Below are positions 9,054 through 18,275 of a stretch of 64,000 bases of DNA, piece by piece. Every line of letters starts with the position of its first letter. The stretch's first letter is position 1. Position numbers and translations under genes: made by a program. The notes under the pieces were generated by a model. That model did no database searches and had not been told where the DNA came from. It worked only from the letters and a program-made list of their open reading frames with translations. This stretch comes from Cohnella sp. OV330 (GTDB lineage Bacteria; Bacillota; Bacilli; Paenibacillales; Paenibacillaceae), in the NCBI RefSeq assembly GCF_900112065.1, contig NZ_FOKE01000003.1, positions 330,018-394,017 of the forward strand, read 5' to 3'.

Positions 9054-12000
9054 ATGAACAAGACAATCGTCCGCACGGGCAAAAAGAGCGTATCCGCGCT
9101 GCTGGCCGGCGTACTGTCGGCGGGCTTGGCGCTCGGCGCGCACGCACCGGCGGCATCGGCGGCGGAAACGGTCGGCGCCATCGCCTTCAAGACGCAGTCG
9201 GGCGGGGTATTCGACGGCATGCCGCTGTTCGACGGCAACCCGAGCCATCTCGACGCTTTCGTGGATACTTACTACGGCTACATCGGACTGGAAGGGGCGG
9301 CGTTGTACGCGACGGGCCTTCGGGACAATTATACGTTCGTCATGGACGACGCCTACAACAACGGACACAAGGGCAAAACGGTCCCCGGCGGTTTGGCCGC
9401 GGCGGACAACGTATACGGCGTATCGACGGACTTTCCCGCGCTCGTCGGTCTCGGACAGACCTGGAACAAAGCGCTGGTGTCGCAGATCGGCGAGGTCATG
9501 GGCAGCGAAAAGATCAGTCAGCTGAACGTCAAGCAAGGGACGGCCAACATTCACAACGGCGCCAATGCATCCAAGCCGATCGCGTTCACGGCGCTCTCCG
9601 ACGTGCGCGTCAACCCGCTCAACGGCCGGACGCCCGAAGGCTACGGCGAAGATCCCTACCTGTCCGCGACGCTGATCGACAACATGGCATCGGGCCTGGC
9701 CGGCACCGACCAGGCGGCGAGCCAGGACGGCTTCTGGCAGCGCGCGGTCGTCGGCACGAAGCACTTTTCCTTGTACAACGCGGAGTGGTTCCGCCAGACT
9801 TCGAGCACGAACGCCGGCGCGCGGGCCATCTATGAATACCAGATTCCGTCGGCGTTCAAGGGGCTCGAGTCGGGCTCGGTAGCCGGCGTCATGACCTCCT
9901 TCGGCCGCACCAACGGCGTGCCGAACATCATCTCGCCCTACATGATTCTAGGCAGCCAGCTCGCGCGCTACGGCATGTATTCGTCGCCGGACTTCAACGG
10001 CGAGAATCATCTGTTCAACACGAGCTTCAGCAACGGGTTCGACGCGCAGTACACGCTAGACCGCAAGCATGCGCTCGCGCTGATGGTATTGGCGCATTCC
10101 GAATCCGTGCGCGCCATCGGCACGGACAAGACGGACGCCGTCACCTTGGCGAACGCGGTCAACGAAGGTCTCTACGGCATCACGCTCCAGGACGTGGAGG
10201 AGGCCGGCCGGCCGATCGTGAACCAGCTCGTGCGGCTCGGCATCTTCAACGAAGTCGACGCCGGCGGCGTGCCGATCGACTATCCGTTCGCCAATCAGGC
10301 GAAGGACGTGTCGTCGACGCTGACCGACTACAGCACGGCCGCGCACCAGGAAGTCGCGCTGCAGGCCGCGCGCGAGTCCGTCGTCCTGCTTAAGAACACG
10401 GACGAAGCGCTCCCGCTGTCCAAGACGAAGAAAGCCGCCGTCGTCGGCGCTTATGCGGACATGCGGATGCGGCCCGGCTACGCGGCGACGACGCCGACGG
10501 CGCTCGCTAACGCGGGCAAGACGCCGCTGTATTCGATCCTGAATACGATCGGCGCCGGCAACGTGAAGTTCTCGACCGGCAGCGCGGTCATCGCGCTCAA
10601 GTCGGCCGCCAACGACAAGTATGTCACGGCCGGCACGGGCGCAGGCTCGCAGCTGAACGCAAGCTTCGCGGGCGCTGCCGACGCGCTGACCGATGCGCAG
10701 CTGTTCGATTACTACGATTGGGGCCAGAACGCGGCCAGCTTGAAGTCCAAGGCGAACGGCCTCTGGGTGACGGCGCCGACCGCGAACAGCACGGGCGTGG
10801 GCAACACCGCAACCGCGAACCTGCTGCTGACCAATCCGGACTGGACGACGCTGGCATCTACGGGCAACAACAGCACGGTGCCTGCCAAGCTGCGCTTTGA
10901 ATCGAACGGCGGCAGCTCCGTGTCGATCGTCTCGGGCGGCCTGGCGATTCAGACGGGTCTGTTCAGCGGACGCCTGCTGACGACCGGCGCCGACGGCGCC
11001 ATCGCGACCGGGGCTTCGACGATCGGCACGCTCGCCAACTTCAACGCGCGGGACAATAGCGCCAAGTTCGACAAGACGGTCGTACAGGAAGCGGGCACAG
11101 GCGCCGATATCGCGGCGATGGCGAACACGCAGGACTACGCGCTCGTCTTCGTCGGCGCGCATCCGAATAACAGCGGCGGCGAAGGCTCCGACCGCGCCGA
11201 CCTGTACCTGGGCGCCGACGATTACAAGATCGCGCACAACGTCGCGGCGGCGTTCGCGGCCAAAAACAAGAAGACGATCGTCGTGCTCCTCGCGAGCTCG
11301 CCGGTCATCATGGAAGAAATTCAGAAGGATCCGAACGTATCGGCCGTCATCACGCAGCCGTACTCCGGCGAGTTCGACGCGCAGGGCTTGACGGACGTCC
11401 TGTTCGGCGACTACGCGCCGACCGGCCGCCTGTCCGCGACCTGGTACGCGGATATGTCCGCGCTGCCGGCGCTCGACAAGTATTCGATTCCGGAAGGCAG
11501 CACCGTGGTCACGGCCGTCTACCAGCTGGACCCTCGCTTCGTATCCGACATGTTCAACGCGGATCCGGTCGAAGCCAAGCTGACGTATATGTATACGGAC
11601 GCGCCGGTCACGTACGAGTTCGGCTATGGCCTTTCCTATGGCGAATTCACGTACAAAGAGTTCACGGCGCCTACGGCGGCTACAGCGAATCAGAAATTCA
11701 ACGTATCCGTGGAGCTCACCAACGAAGGCTCGATCACGACCTCCGAGGTCGTGCAGCTGTACGCGCGGAAAAACGGTTCCGCCTACGGCGTAGAAGTGCC
11801 TGCCAAAAAGCTGGTGGCCTATGACAAGGTCGAGCTGACCCAAGGCGAACACAAGATCGTCACGCTCAGCGTCGATCCGAAGGACTTGGCGATCTGGGAC
11901 GTGAACAAGGGCGATTATATCGTCGAAGACGGCGCCTATACGTTCATGATCGGCCGTTCGTCCAAGGATATCCGGGCGACGAAGGACATCTCGATCTCCG

Positions 12001-14507
12001 GCGATTCGCTGGCGACGCTGGATGCAAAGACGGCGTTTAACGTATTCGACCATGCGTACGATTCCAACGCGGTCGTCTACCGCGAAGCCTCCAAAGCGCG
12101 CACCGTCGAGAGCCTTCGCGACGACAAGATCGCTGGCGAATACTATGCGGTCATGTCCAAGGGCGCAGGCGCCTGGGTCGCGCTGCCGAAGGCGGACTTC
12201 ACGGGCGCGAAGAAAATCGAAGCAAACGTAGGCACGAACGGAGCGGGCGGCAATATCACGCTGCGGGCGGACTCGCCGACGGCCGAGCCGTTCGCGACGA
12301 TCGCCGTGCCGGTCACGGGCAAGACGACCTACACGATGCCGACGGCCTCCGACCAGACGGTCAACGAGCTGGGCTATCAAACGGTCGAGGCAGCCGTAGC
12401 GGCAGCGCCTGCGGGTACGCACACGGTATACGTCGTATTCGAAGCGGCCGACCTGCGCATCGACTCGCTGCAGGTGACGCAGACGGCCGTGAACATCGCG
12501 AAGCCGGTGGATGGCGCCGCACTGCCGGCCGCGAAGCCGGGCGTGGCGTACGATCAGACGCTGGCGCTGGAAGCAAGCGGCGGTACGGCTCCTTACACGT
12601 GGAGCGTGAGCGGGCTGCCCGAGGGACTGAGCTTCGACGCCGCGACGGGCAAAATCACGGGCACCGTGTCGGATGGCGCGGAGGAGAGCAGTCCCTATAC
12701 GGTGACGATCTCGGCGACGGACGCCAATGGCGAGACGGTATCGGTAACGAACACGCTGGCCGTCGGCGGCGCGCTGGGTATCGGTTCGCCGGAGGGCGGA
12801 ACTGTACCGGCGGCCAAGGTCGGCACAGCGTACAGCGTGCAGCTGGCGGCATACGGCGGTACCGAGCCGTATACCTGGACGGTGACGGGATTGCCGGAAG
12901 GTCTCGCGCTCGATGGAGCTACGCAAAAGATCAGCGGCACGCCGGCTGCGGGCACGGATGTCGACAGTCCGTACGAGGTCATCATCCGCGTGACGGATTC
13001 CGCCGATATTTCTCGGGAAATGACAGTCTCGCTCGACGTCGCGCCGTCGGATCCGGTCGATCCGGGTACGGTGGAGCTGGCGATTGTGACGCCGGCTGCA
13101 GGCAGCGCGATCGTCTCGGGCAATGAAGGCAGCGCGTACGATCAGGTACTGACACTGACGGCCACGGGCGGCACCGAGCCGTATGCGTGGAGTATCGGCG
13201 GATTGCCGAAGGGACTGACGTTCGATCCCGCGACGCTGCGGGTATCCGGTACGCCGACGAGCAGCGGTACGTTCCCGCTGACGATCGCGGCGACGGATGC
13301 GGATGGCCGCACGGCAACGGTGGCGGCGAGCCTGACGATCGCGCCGATCTATGTACCGCCGTACGTACCGCCGGTGACGACGCCGGTTACGGATCCGAGC
13401 CAGCCGGATGCCGAAGGCAAGTTGAAGGTGACGGACGCGATGCTGACGGTGGGCGACGCAAGCGCATCCGTGACGCTGCCGGCCGGCACGAAGACGGCGC
13501 AGCTGCCGGCAAGCCTGCTCGGCAAGGCGGACGGCAAGAGCCTGGAGCTGAAAGCGGGCGACCTGTCGCTCACGCTGCCGGCAGCCGTGCTGAAGCAGCT
13601 GGCGGCCGCGATTCCGGCGGATCGCCTCGGCGATGCGCAGGTGCAAGTGTCGTTCAAGCCTATCGAAGCGGCAGCGGCTGCGCAGGCAGTCGGCGATTCC
13701 ACCGACGCGACCGCAGTGAAGCTGGCAGGCGACGTCATCGAGTTTACGCTGACTGTCGTGGTTGGCGACGCGAGCACGGCCGTGACGACATTCGACGCGC
13801 CGCTTACGCTGACGCTGAAGGCGGACGGCGTGACGAATCCGAAGCTCGGCGGCATCTTCTACCTGGCGGGCGACGGCACGCGCCAATATGTCGACAGCAA
13901 GTACGTCGACGGCGCTTATGTCGCGCAGATCCAGCACTTCAGCAAGTATGCCGTGCTTGAAGTAAATAAGAGCTTCGCAGACGTACCGGCCTCGCACTGG
14001 GCGATCGACGTGATCAAGGAGCTGGCGGCCAAGCAAATCGTCGGCGGCACGAGCGAAACGACGTTCGAGCCGGGCCGCACGATTACGCGCGCCGAGTTCA
14101 CGCAGCTGCTGGCAGGCGCGCTGAAGCTGACGGACGAAGGGACGCAGTCCTTCGAAGACGTATCTGCAAGCGCATGGTACGCGAAGCCGATCGCGCTGTC
14201 GGCCGAAGCCGGCATCGTGACGGGCCGCGGGGACGGCACGTTCGACCCGAGCGGCGCGATCACCCGCCAGGAGATGGCGACGATGATCGTGAAGGCGTAC
14301 CGCTACCTGCACGGCACCGCGTCAGCGGAAGGCGCGGGCACGACCTTCGCCGACGCGGACCGCATCGCCGCCTGGGCGGCGCCGTACGTGGCCGAAGCCT
14401 CGTCGCTCGGCCTGCTGTCCGGCCGCGGCGCCGGCCAGTTCGCGCCGCAAGGCGTGACGACGCGCGCCGAAGCGGCGCAGTCGGTGTACAATTTGCTGCA
14501 AAAGTAA
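9054..14507 (+). CDS. Cell-surface GH3 glycosidase with Ig-like and SLH domains
   Basis: 1,817 residues from the ATG at 9054, which is preceded by GGCAGGTG. Order: signal peptide (1 to about 37); GH3 N-terminal barrel with KHF substrate motif and probable nucleophile Asp313 (SSPDFNG); GH3 C-terminal sandwich, interrupted at about 510-665 by a fascin-like/beta-trefoil insertion, then probable acid/base Glu710 (GEGSDR); fibronectin-like domain; a CBM6-like module (about 993-1142); three putative Ig domains (about 1146-1430); a linker domain; and three SLH repeats (about 1638-1817). The SLH repeats anchor it to secondary wall polymer. It removes terminal beta-linked sugars outside the cell, feeding the importer encoded upstream. 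Specificity (glucose or xylose) is not decided by sequence. Confidence 0.92.
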   Translation: MNKTIVRTGKKSVSALLAGVLSAGLALGAHAPAASAAETVGAIAFKTQSGGVFDGMPLFDGNPSHLDAFVDTYYGYIGLEGAALYATGLRDNYTFVMDDAYNNGHKGKTVPGGLAAADNVYGVSTDFPALVGLGQTWNKALVSQIGEVMGSEKISQLNVKQGTANIHNGANASKPIAFTALSDVRVNPLNGRTPEGYGEDPYLSATLIDNMASGLAGTDQAASQDGFWQRAVVGTKHFSLYNAEWFRQTSSTNAGARAIYEYQIPSAFKGLESGSVAGVMTSFGRTNGVPNIISPYMILGSQLARYGMYSSPDFNGENHLFNTSFSNGFDAQYTLDRKHALALMVLAHSESVRAIGTDKTDAVTLANAVNEGLYGITLQDVEEAGRPIVNQLVRLGIFNEVDAGGVPIDYPFANQAKDVSSTLTDYSTAAHQEVALQAARESVVLLKNTDEALPLSKTKKAAVVGAYADMRMRPGYAATTPTALANAGKTPLYSILNTIGAGNVKFSTGSAVIALKSAANDKYVTAGTGAGSQLNASFAGAADALTDAQLFDYYDWGQNAASLKSKANGLWVTAPTANSTGVGNTATANLLLTNPDWTTLASTGNNSTVPAKLRFESNGGSSVSIVSGGLAIQTGLFSGRLLTTGADGAIATGASTIGTLANFNARDNSAKFDKTVVQEAGTGADIAAMANTQDYALVFVGAHPNNSGGEGSDRADLYLGADDYKIAHNVAAAFAAKNKKTIVVLLASSPVIMEEIQKDPNVSAVITQPYSGEFDAQGLTDVLFGDYAPTGRLSATWYADMSALPALDKYSIPEGSTVVTAVYQLDPRFVSDMFNADPVEAKLTYMYTDAPVTYEFGYGLSYGEFTYKEFTAPTAATANQKFNVSVELTNEGSITTSEVVQLYARKNGSAYGVEVPAKKLVAYDKVELTQGEHKIVTLSVDPKDLAIWDVNKGDYIVEDGAYTFMIGRSSKDIRATKDISISGDSLATLDAKTAFNVFDHAYDSNAVVYREASKARTVESLRDDKIAGEYYAVMSKGAGAWVALPKADFTGAKKIEANVGTNGAGGNITLRADSPTAEPFATIAVPVTGKTTYTMPTASDQTVNELGYQTVEAAVAAAPAGTHTVYVVFEAADLRIDSLQVTQTAVNIAKPVDGAALPAAKPGVAYDQTLALEASGGTAPYTWSVSGLPEGLSFDAATGKITGTVSDGAEESSPYTVTISATDANGETVSVTNTLAVGGALGIGSPEGGTVPAAKVGTAYSVQLAAYGGTEPYTWTVTGLPEGLALDGATQKISGTPAAGTDVDSPYEVIIRVTDSADISREMTVSLDVAPSDPVDPGTVELAIVTPAAGSAIVSGNEGSAYDQVLTLTATGGTEPYAWSIGGLPKGLTFDPATLRVSGTPTSSGTFPLTIAATDADGRTATVAASLTIAPIYVPPYVPPVTTPVTDPSQPDAEGKLKVTDAMLTVGDASASVTLPAGTKTAQLPASLLGKADGKSLELKAGDLSLTLPAAVLKQLAAAIPADRLGDAQVQVSFKPIEAAAAAQAVGDSTDATAVKLAGDVIEFTLTVVVGDASTAVTTFDAPLTLTLKADGVTNPKLGGIFYLAGDGTRQYVDSKYVDGAYVAQIQHFSKYAVLEVNKSFADVPASHWAIDVIKELAAKQIVGGTSETTFEPGRTITRAEFTQLLAGALKLTDEGTQSFEDVSASAWYAKPIALSAEAGIVTGRGDGTFDPSGAITRQEMATMIVKAYRYLHGTASAEGAGTTFADADRIAAWAAPYVAEASSLGLLSGRGAGQFAPQGVTTRAEAAQSVYNLLQK

Positions 14508-14524
14508 CAGAGAGCAACGAACGA

Positions 14525-14552
14525 CGCCAAGCCTGCGGGCTTGGCGTTTTTT
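14525..14552 (+). terminator. Rho-independent terminator after GH3-SLH
   Basis: CGCCAAGCC pairs with GGCTTGGCG around a short loop, followed by six T. Confidence 0.85.
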
Positions 14553-14589
14553 CTGCGCTGAGGTGAGGGCAGGAGGGGGCGGGAGAGAT

Positions 14590-14775
14590 AATGGCTAAAA
14601 GGCAGTTCATTCCGTCCCGCATTCGTCGTATGTGCAAAATAGTTGCTAAAAAGCATTTAATGGCATCAAGGAGAGGTGAAGCTCATGCTTTTGCGGGAAT
14701 TAGCGGCCTTTTGACACTTATTGGTTCAGCGAAGGCGCTAGGAACGAAATTAGCTGCCTTTTAGCAGCTATTCGT
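14590..14775. repeat. Intergenic GCTAAAA-type repeats, 50-51-bp spacing
   Basis: GCTAAAAGGCA at 14594 and GCTAAAAAGCA at 14645 are 51 bp apart. On the opposite polarity, TAGCGGCCTTTTGAC at 14701 and TAGCTGCCTTTTAGC at 14751 are 50 bp apart. The last copy is a perfect hairpin (AGCTGC/GCAGCT). No gene is seen between 14508 and 15016 apart from the terminator and the promoter at 14828. Confidence 0.6.
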
Positions 14776-14827
14776 CCGTCTAGCGGGTTATGCTACGGCA
14801 CACAGTCGGATCGTATCCGCGGACCGC

Positions 14828-14893
14828 CTTAAAAACGCGGAGCTTTCCCAAAAAATCCGTACCTTTAATATTGCGGTCGCGATTGGTTAAAAT
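14828..14893 (+). promoter_or_regulatory. Two-box promoter of the first YesM-YesN operon
   Basis: A TTTAAT -35 (14864-14869) and TAAAAT -10 (14888-14893), 18 bp apart, follow CTTAAAAACGCGGA and then CCAAAAAATCCGTACC. Both boxes fall in the same register as in the GH3 promoter at 8869. If the boxes bind YesN, the regulatory operon controls itself. Confidence 0.55.
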
Positions 14894-15016
14894 GAAAGGA
14901 AACGGGTCGCGCCGCCGCACCGTCATCCGCTATTCGCCAACAGCGCGGCATGCCTGGCGGACCGCATGTTTGGTTCCGCTTACAAGACGCCCGCGACGCC
15001 GTAAAGGATGCTTGCC

Positions 15017-16789
15017 ATGATAACGAGGCTCCGCCGTTTTTTGCTCAAACTCAGGCCCCAGCGAATCCGTAGCCGATTTTTGGCGGCCATGATTCTGGTT
15101 TCGCTTCCGCCGCTGTTCGTGCTGGGCTACGTCTCCCTGAACATTTCCAAGGACATGCTCGTGCAAAACCATATACAGGCCAACGCGGACCACCTCAAGA
15201 CGTCCAGCGAGGTCGCCGATCTGCTCATGCGCAACATCATCAACATGAACCGCATCATCCTGTCCAACGACCAGCTCCGGCAGGAGCTGTACCGGAGCGG
15301 CGAGGCGAAGGCGGACGGGGAGGGCGTCATCGACGTCCGCACGGCCAACCTGCTGCAAAACATCGTCGTGTCGAACCTGTTCGACATCCAGAACATCGAC
15401 TCGATCTGCCTGTTCGATCGCAACTTCCGGTCCGTCTGCTACGGTCGCTCGGAGCAAGCCGGGAAGTACGGCTCCGAGGAAGCGCGCGGCCTGATCGAGC
15501 GCACGGACTGGTACGCGCAGGCCGAGCAGGCCAAGGGCAAGGAAGTGTTTTTCGGCTACAACGTGCTCGAGGAGTCGCCGTACGGCAACGCGTTTTCCAG
15601 CGTCAAGCTGCTTCGCGACCCGAACCGGCTGAGCGGGGACAAGATCGGCTTGCTCGTCATCAACATCCGCAAGTCGATCTTCGAGCAGACGGTCAACGAG
15701 AGCGACGAGAGCGGGTTTCTCGTGCTGGATACGCGCGAGACGAATCCGGTCGTCGTCTACGACCTGCGTCCCGAGCTCACGGCCGGCGTCGGCGTCGGCG
15801 GCAGCCTGGACGCGACGTTCGCGAACATGCGGGAGGCCGGCTACCTGTACAGCCAATACCGGAACGCGACGAGCGGCTGGATGTTCGTCCACTTCGTGGA
15901 GGCCAAAGCGCTCCTTCAACAATCCCAGCGCATCACGCTGACGACGGGTCTGCTGGCCGCGCTCATGGCAGGCATTGCGCTTGCGGTGTCTTATTTTGTG
16001 TCGGGTACGATCACGAAGCCGCTGCTGCAGCTGAAGAAAATGATCGGCGACTGGGCCAAAGGCCATTCGTCGGCCGATGCGGGCGAGGCGTTCCTTGCGG
16101 ACGAGGTCGGCGTCATCGGGCAGACGTTCCAACGCGTGACGGCGGACTACCAGGTGCTGAGCGAGCGGCTGCTGCAGGCGCAGCTCAAGGAGCGGGAAGC
16201 CGAGCTGCGCTCGCTGCAGGCGCAGATCAAGCCGCATTTTTTATACAATACGCTAGATTCGATCTACTGGATGTCGATGCTCGAGGAGAAGCACGATATC
16301 GCCCAGATGGCGCTGTCGCTGTCCGAGAGCTTCAAGCTGAGCCTGAACAAGGGCAAGGAGACGATCCCGGTCTACAAGGAGCTCAAGCATATCGAGCACT
16401 ATATGATCATCCAGAATCTGCGCTACGACAACCGGTTCAAGTACGAGCAAGCGGTCGATCCGGACATCATGAGCTACGAGATCATGAAGCTGATGCTTCA
16501 GCCGCTCGTCGAGAACGCGATCTATCACGGGCTCGAGCCGAAGGTCGGCGAAGGGACGGTGCGGTTGACCGGGAAAATGGACGGAGAGTTCCTGTCGTTC
16601 ACGGTGTCGGACGACGGCGTCGGCATGGCGGATATCCGGAAAACGGAGGAAGGGTACGGCATGCGGAACGTGCGGGAACGGCTGGAAATTTACTACGGGC
16701 CGACGAGCTCGTTTACGATCCGCAGCCGGCCGGGTGAAGGCACGTCGATCGAGCTGCGTTTTCCGCACAAGCTATATAAGGAGGAGTAG
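15017..16789 (+). CDS. yesM: YesM-type sensor histidine kinase
   Basis: 590 residues. A membrane span near the N-terminus (FLAAMILVSLPPLFVLGYV), an extracellular Cache-like sensor region, a second span (about 310-330) and a HAMP segment lead to a His_kinase domain with phospho-acceptor His407 in QIKPHFLYNTLDS. The ATPase follows, with N box (PLVENAIYHGL) and G boxes (DDGVGM, GEGTSIEL). It phosphorylates the YesN protein encoded 3 bp downstream. ATG 15017 is preferred over ATG 15008 because AAAGG then has normal spacing and the N-terminus matches the paralog encoded at 37223. The operon continues into a binding-protein-like lipoprotein at 18276. Confidence 0.93.
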   Translation: MITRLRRFLLKLRPQRIRSRFLAAMILVSLPPLFVLGYVSLNISKDMLVQNHIQANADHLKTSSEVADLLMRNIINMNRIILSNDQLRQELYRSGEAKADGEGVIDVRTANLLQNIVVSNLFDIQNIDSICLFDRNFRSVCYGRSEQAGKYGSEEARGLIERTDWYAQAEQAKGKEVFFGYNVLEESPYGNAFSSVKLLRDPNRLSGDKIGLLVINIRKSIFEQTVNESDESGFLVLDTRETNPVVVYDLRPELTAGVGVGGSLDATFANMREAGYLYSQYRNATSGWMFVHFVEAKALLQQSQRITLTTGLLAALMAGIALAVSYFVSGTITKPLLQLKKMIGDWAKGHSSADAGEAFLADEVGVIGQTFQRVTADYQVLSERLLQAQLKEREAELRSLQAQIKPHFLYNTLDSIYWMSMLEEKHDIAQMALSLSESFKLSLNKGKETIPVYKELKHIEHYMIIQNLRYDNRFKYEQAVDPDIMSYEIMKLMLQPLVENAIYHGLEPKVGEGTVRLTGKMDGEFLSFTVSDDGVGMADIRKTEEGYGMRNVRERLEIYYGPTSSFTIRSRPGEGTSIELRFPHKLYKEE

Positions 16790-16791
16790 AC

Positions 16792-18270
16792 ATGCTGAAG
16801 GCGGTCGTGTTCGACGATGAATTCATCGTGCTGAAGGGGCTGGAACGGCTCATCGACTGGCGCGAGCACGGCGTCGAGCTGGCGGGGACGGCCAAGGACG
16901 GGCTGTCCGCGCTGGAGATGTTCAGGGCGCTGCGGCCCGATATCGTCATGACCGACATTCGCATGCCGGGCATGGACGGGCTTCAGCTGATCGAGCGTAT
17001 CCGCGAGGAGGCGCCCGATACGATGTGCATCGTGTTCAGCGGCTACAACGAGTTCGACTACGTCAAGCGCGCGATCAAGCTCGGCGTCGTGGACTATCTG
17101 GAAAAGCCCATCACGATCACGAAGATCCGGGAAGGCATCGAGAAGGCGGTCGCGCGCATCGGCGAGCGAAGCGAGATGTCGAGCCTGAAGCGGAGGTGGC
17201 AGGAGGGGCTGCTGGAAAAGGCGACGCTCGACCTGCTCCTCTACGGACGCGACGCCGAGGAGGAATGGCGGTCGCAATTCGGCCCGGAAGCCGAGGACGT
17301 ACGGGGCGTCACGGTCGTCGCCAGCGCGGATTCGGCGTTCGAGCTGACGGAAAGCCCCGGCTGCCGCGTGGTTCCGGTCCGGTATGGCGCCGAATACTTG
17401 CAAGCCGTCTTCCATCTGGGGACCGTTGGCAGCGATTGGACCGGCGCCCTGACGGCGTGGGATCGGACGGCCGTCGGCTCCGGCACGACGCACGCCGATG
17501 TCGGCGAAGCTGCCGCCAGCTACCGCGAGGCGCTTCGGGCGCTCCGCTACGGCAAATATCTCGAGGGAACCGGCTGGACTCGGTACGAAGATTTGGGCGA
17601 CGGCCATTCGCCCGCGCCCGAATTGTCCGATCTGGAAGAGGGTATCCTGTTCGACCTGCGGCTCGGGGATAAGGACAGCTTGATGCTGAAGCTGGACGAC
17701 TATCTGGCGTCGTTCAAGCAGGGCAAGGTCGATCCGGAGATCGCCGAGCTGGAGCTGCTGAAGCTGCTGCTTCATGCCGCCGAAGCCGCCAAAGAAACGG
17801 GAGGCGACGCTTCCGAACTCGATCGCGCCGGCGAGCCGCCGCAGCTCGCGCTGCGCAAGCTCGAGACAAGGTCGGCGCAGGCCGCTTGGCTGCGGGCGGA
17901 GATCGAGCGGATCGCGGATTGGATACGCGGCGTGCGGATGCGGACGAAGCATTCGGCGGTGGAGAAGGCGCTCGCCTACATGGAGCTCCACTATGGCAGG
18001 GATCTGACCCAGCAAGAGGTCGCGGCCCACGTCGAGATGAACGCCGCCTATTTCAGCCTGCTTTTCAAGGAACAGATGGGGCTGTCCTATATCAAGTATT
18101 TGACCAAGCTGCGCATGGAAAAGGCAAAAACGCTGCTGGAGGAGGGCATTCCGACGCAGGAAATCAGCGAACGGGTGGGGTACTATCACGCGCGGCACTT
18201 CGCCGAGGTGTTCAAAAAGCAGACCGGCATGACGCCCGGACAATACCGGTCGACCGGGAGAGGCAGGTGA
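16792..18270 (+). CDS. yesN: YesN-type response regulator, AraC output domain
   Basis: 492 residues. The receiver domain (1-120) carries acidic pocket Asp8/Asp9 and phospho-acceptor Asp55 in VMTDIRMPGMDG, with the conserved Lys in YLEKPI. A long middle region (about 140-370) precedes two AraC helix-turn-helix units at the C-terminus (SAVEKALAYMELHYGRDLTQ ... YYHARHFAEVFKKQTGMTPG). It is partner of the kinase encoded just upstream (3-bp gap). AraC domains of this kind bind paired half-sites next to the -35, so it is the leading candidate for the two-box promoters in this window. The middle region differs from that of the 38987 paralog. Confidence 0.93.
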   Translation: MLKAVVFDDEFIVLKGLERLIDWREHGVELAGTAKDGLSALEMFRALRPDIVMTDIRMPGMDGLQLIERIREEAPDTMCIVFSGYNEFDYVKRAIKLGVVDYLEKPITITKIREGIEKAVARIGERSEMSSLKRRWQEGLLEKATLDLLLYGRDAEEEWRSQFGPEAEDVRGVTVVASADSAFELTESPGCRVVPVRYGAEYLQAVFHLGTVGSDWTGALTAWDRTAVGSGTTHADVGEAAASYREALRALRYGKYLEGTGWTRYEDLGDGHSPAPELSDLEEGILFDLRLGDKDSLMLKLDDYLASFKQGKVDPEIAELELLKLLLHAAEAAKETGGDASELDRAGEPPQLALRKLETRSAQAAWLRAEIERIADWIRGVRMRTKHSAVEKALAYMELHYGRDLTQQEVAAHVEMNAAYFSLLFKEQMGLSYIKYLTKLRMEKAKTLLEEGIPTQEISERVGYYHARHFAEVFKKQTGMTPGQYRSTGRGR

Positions 18271-18275
18271 GCGGC

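Noticed and set aside
10056..14312. Very long open frame (1,418 codons) on the reverse strand
   Set aside because: It is antisense to the well-supported GH3-SLH gene, rich in Arg/Val/Asp as expected from GC-rich antisense codons, with no domain and no ribosome site.
17886..18275. Upstream extension of the 18276 lipoprotein
   Set aside because: It overlaps the YesN gene out of frame; the signal peptide and ribosome site place the start at 18276.
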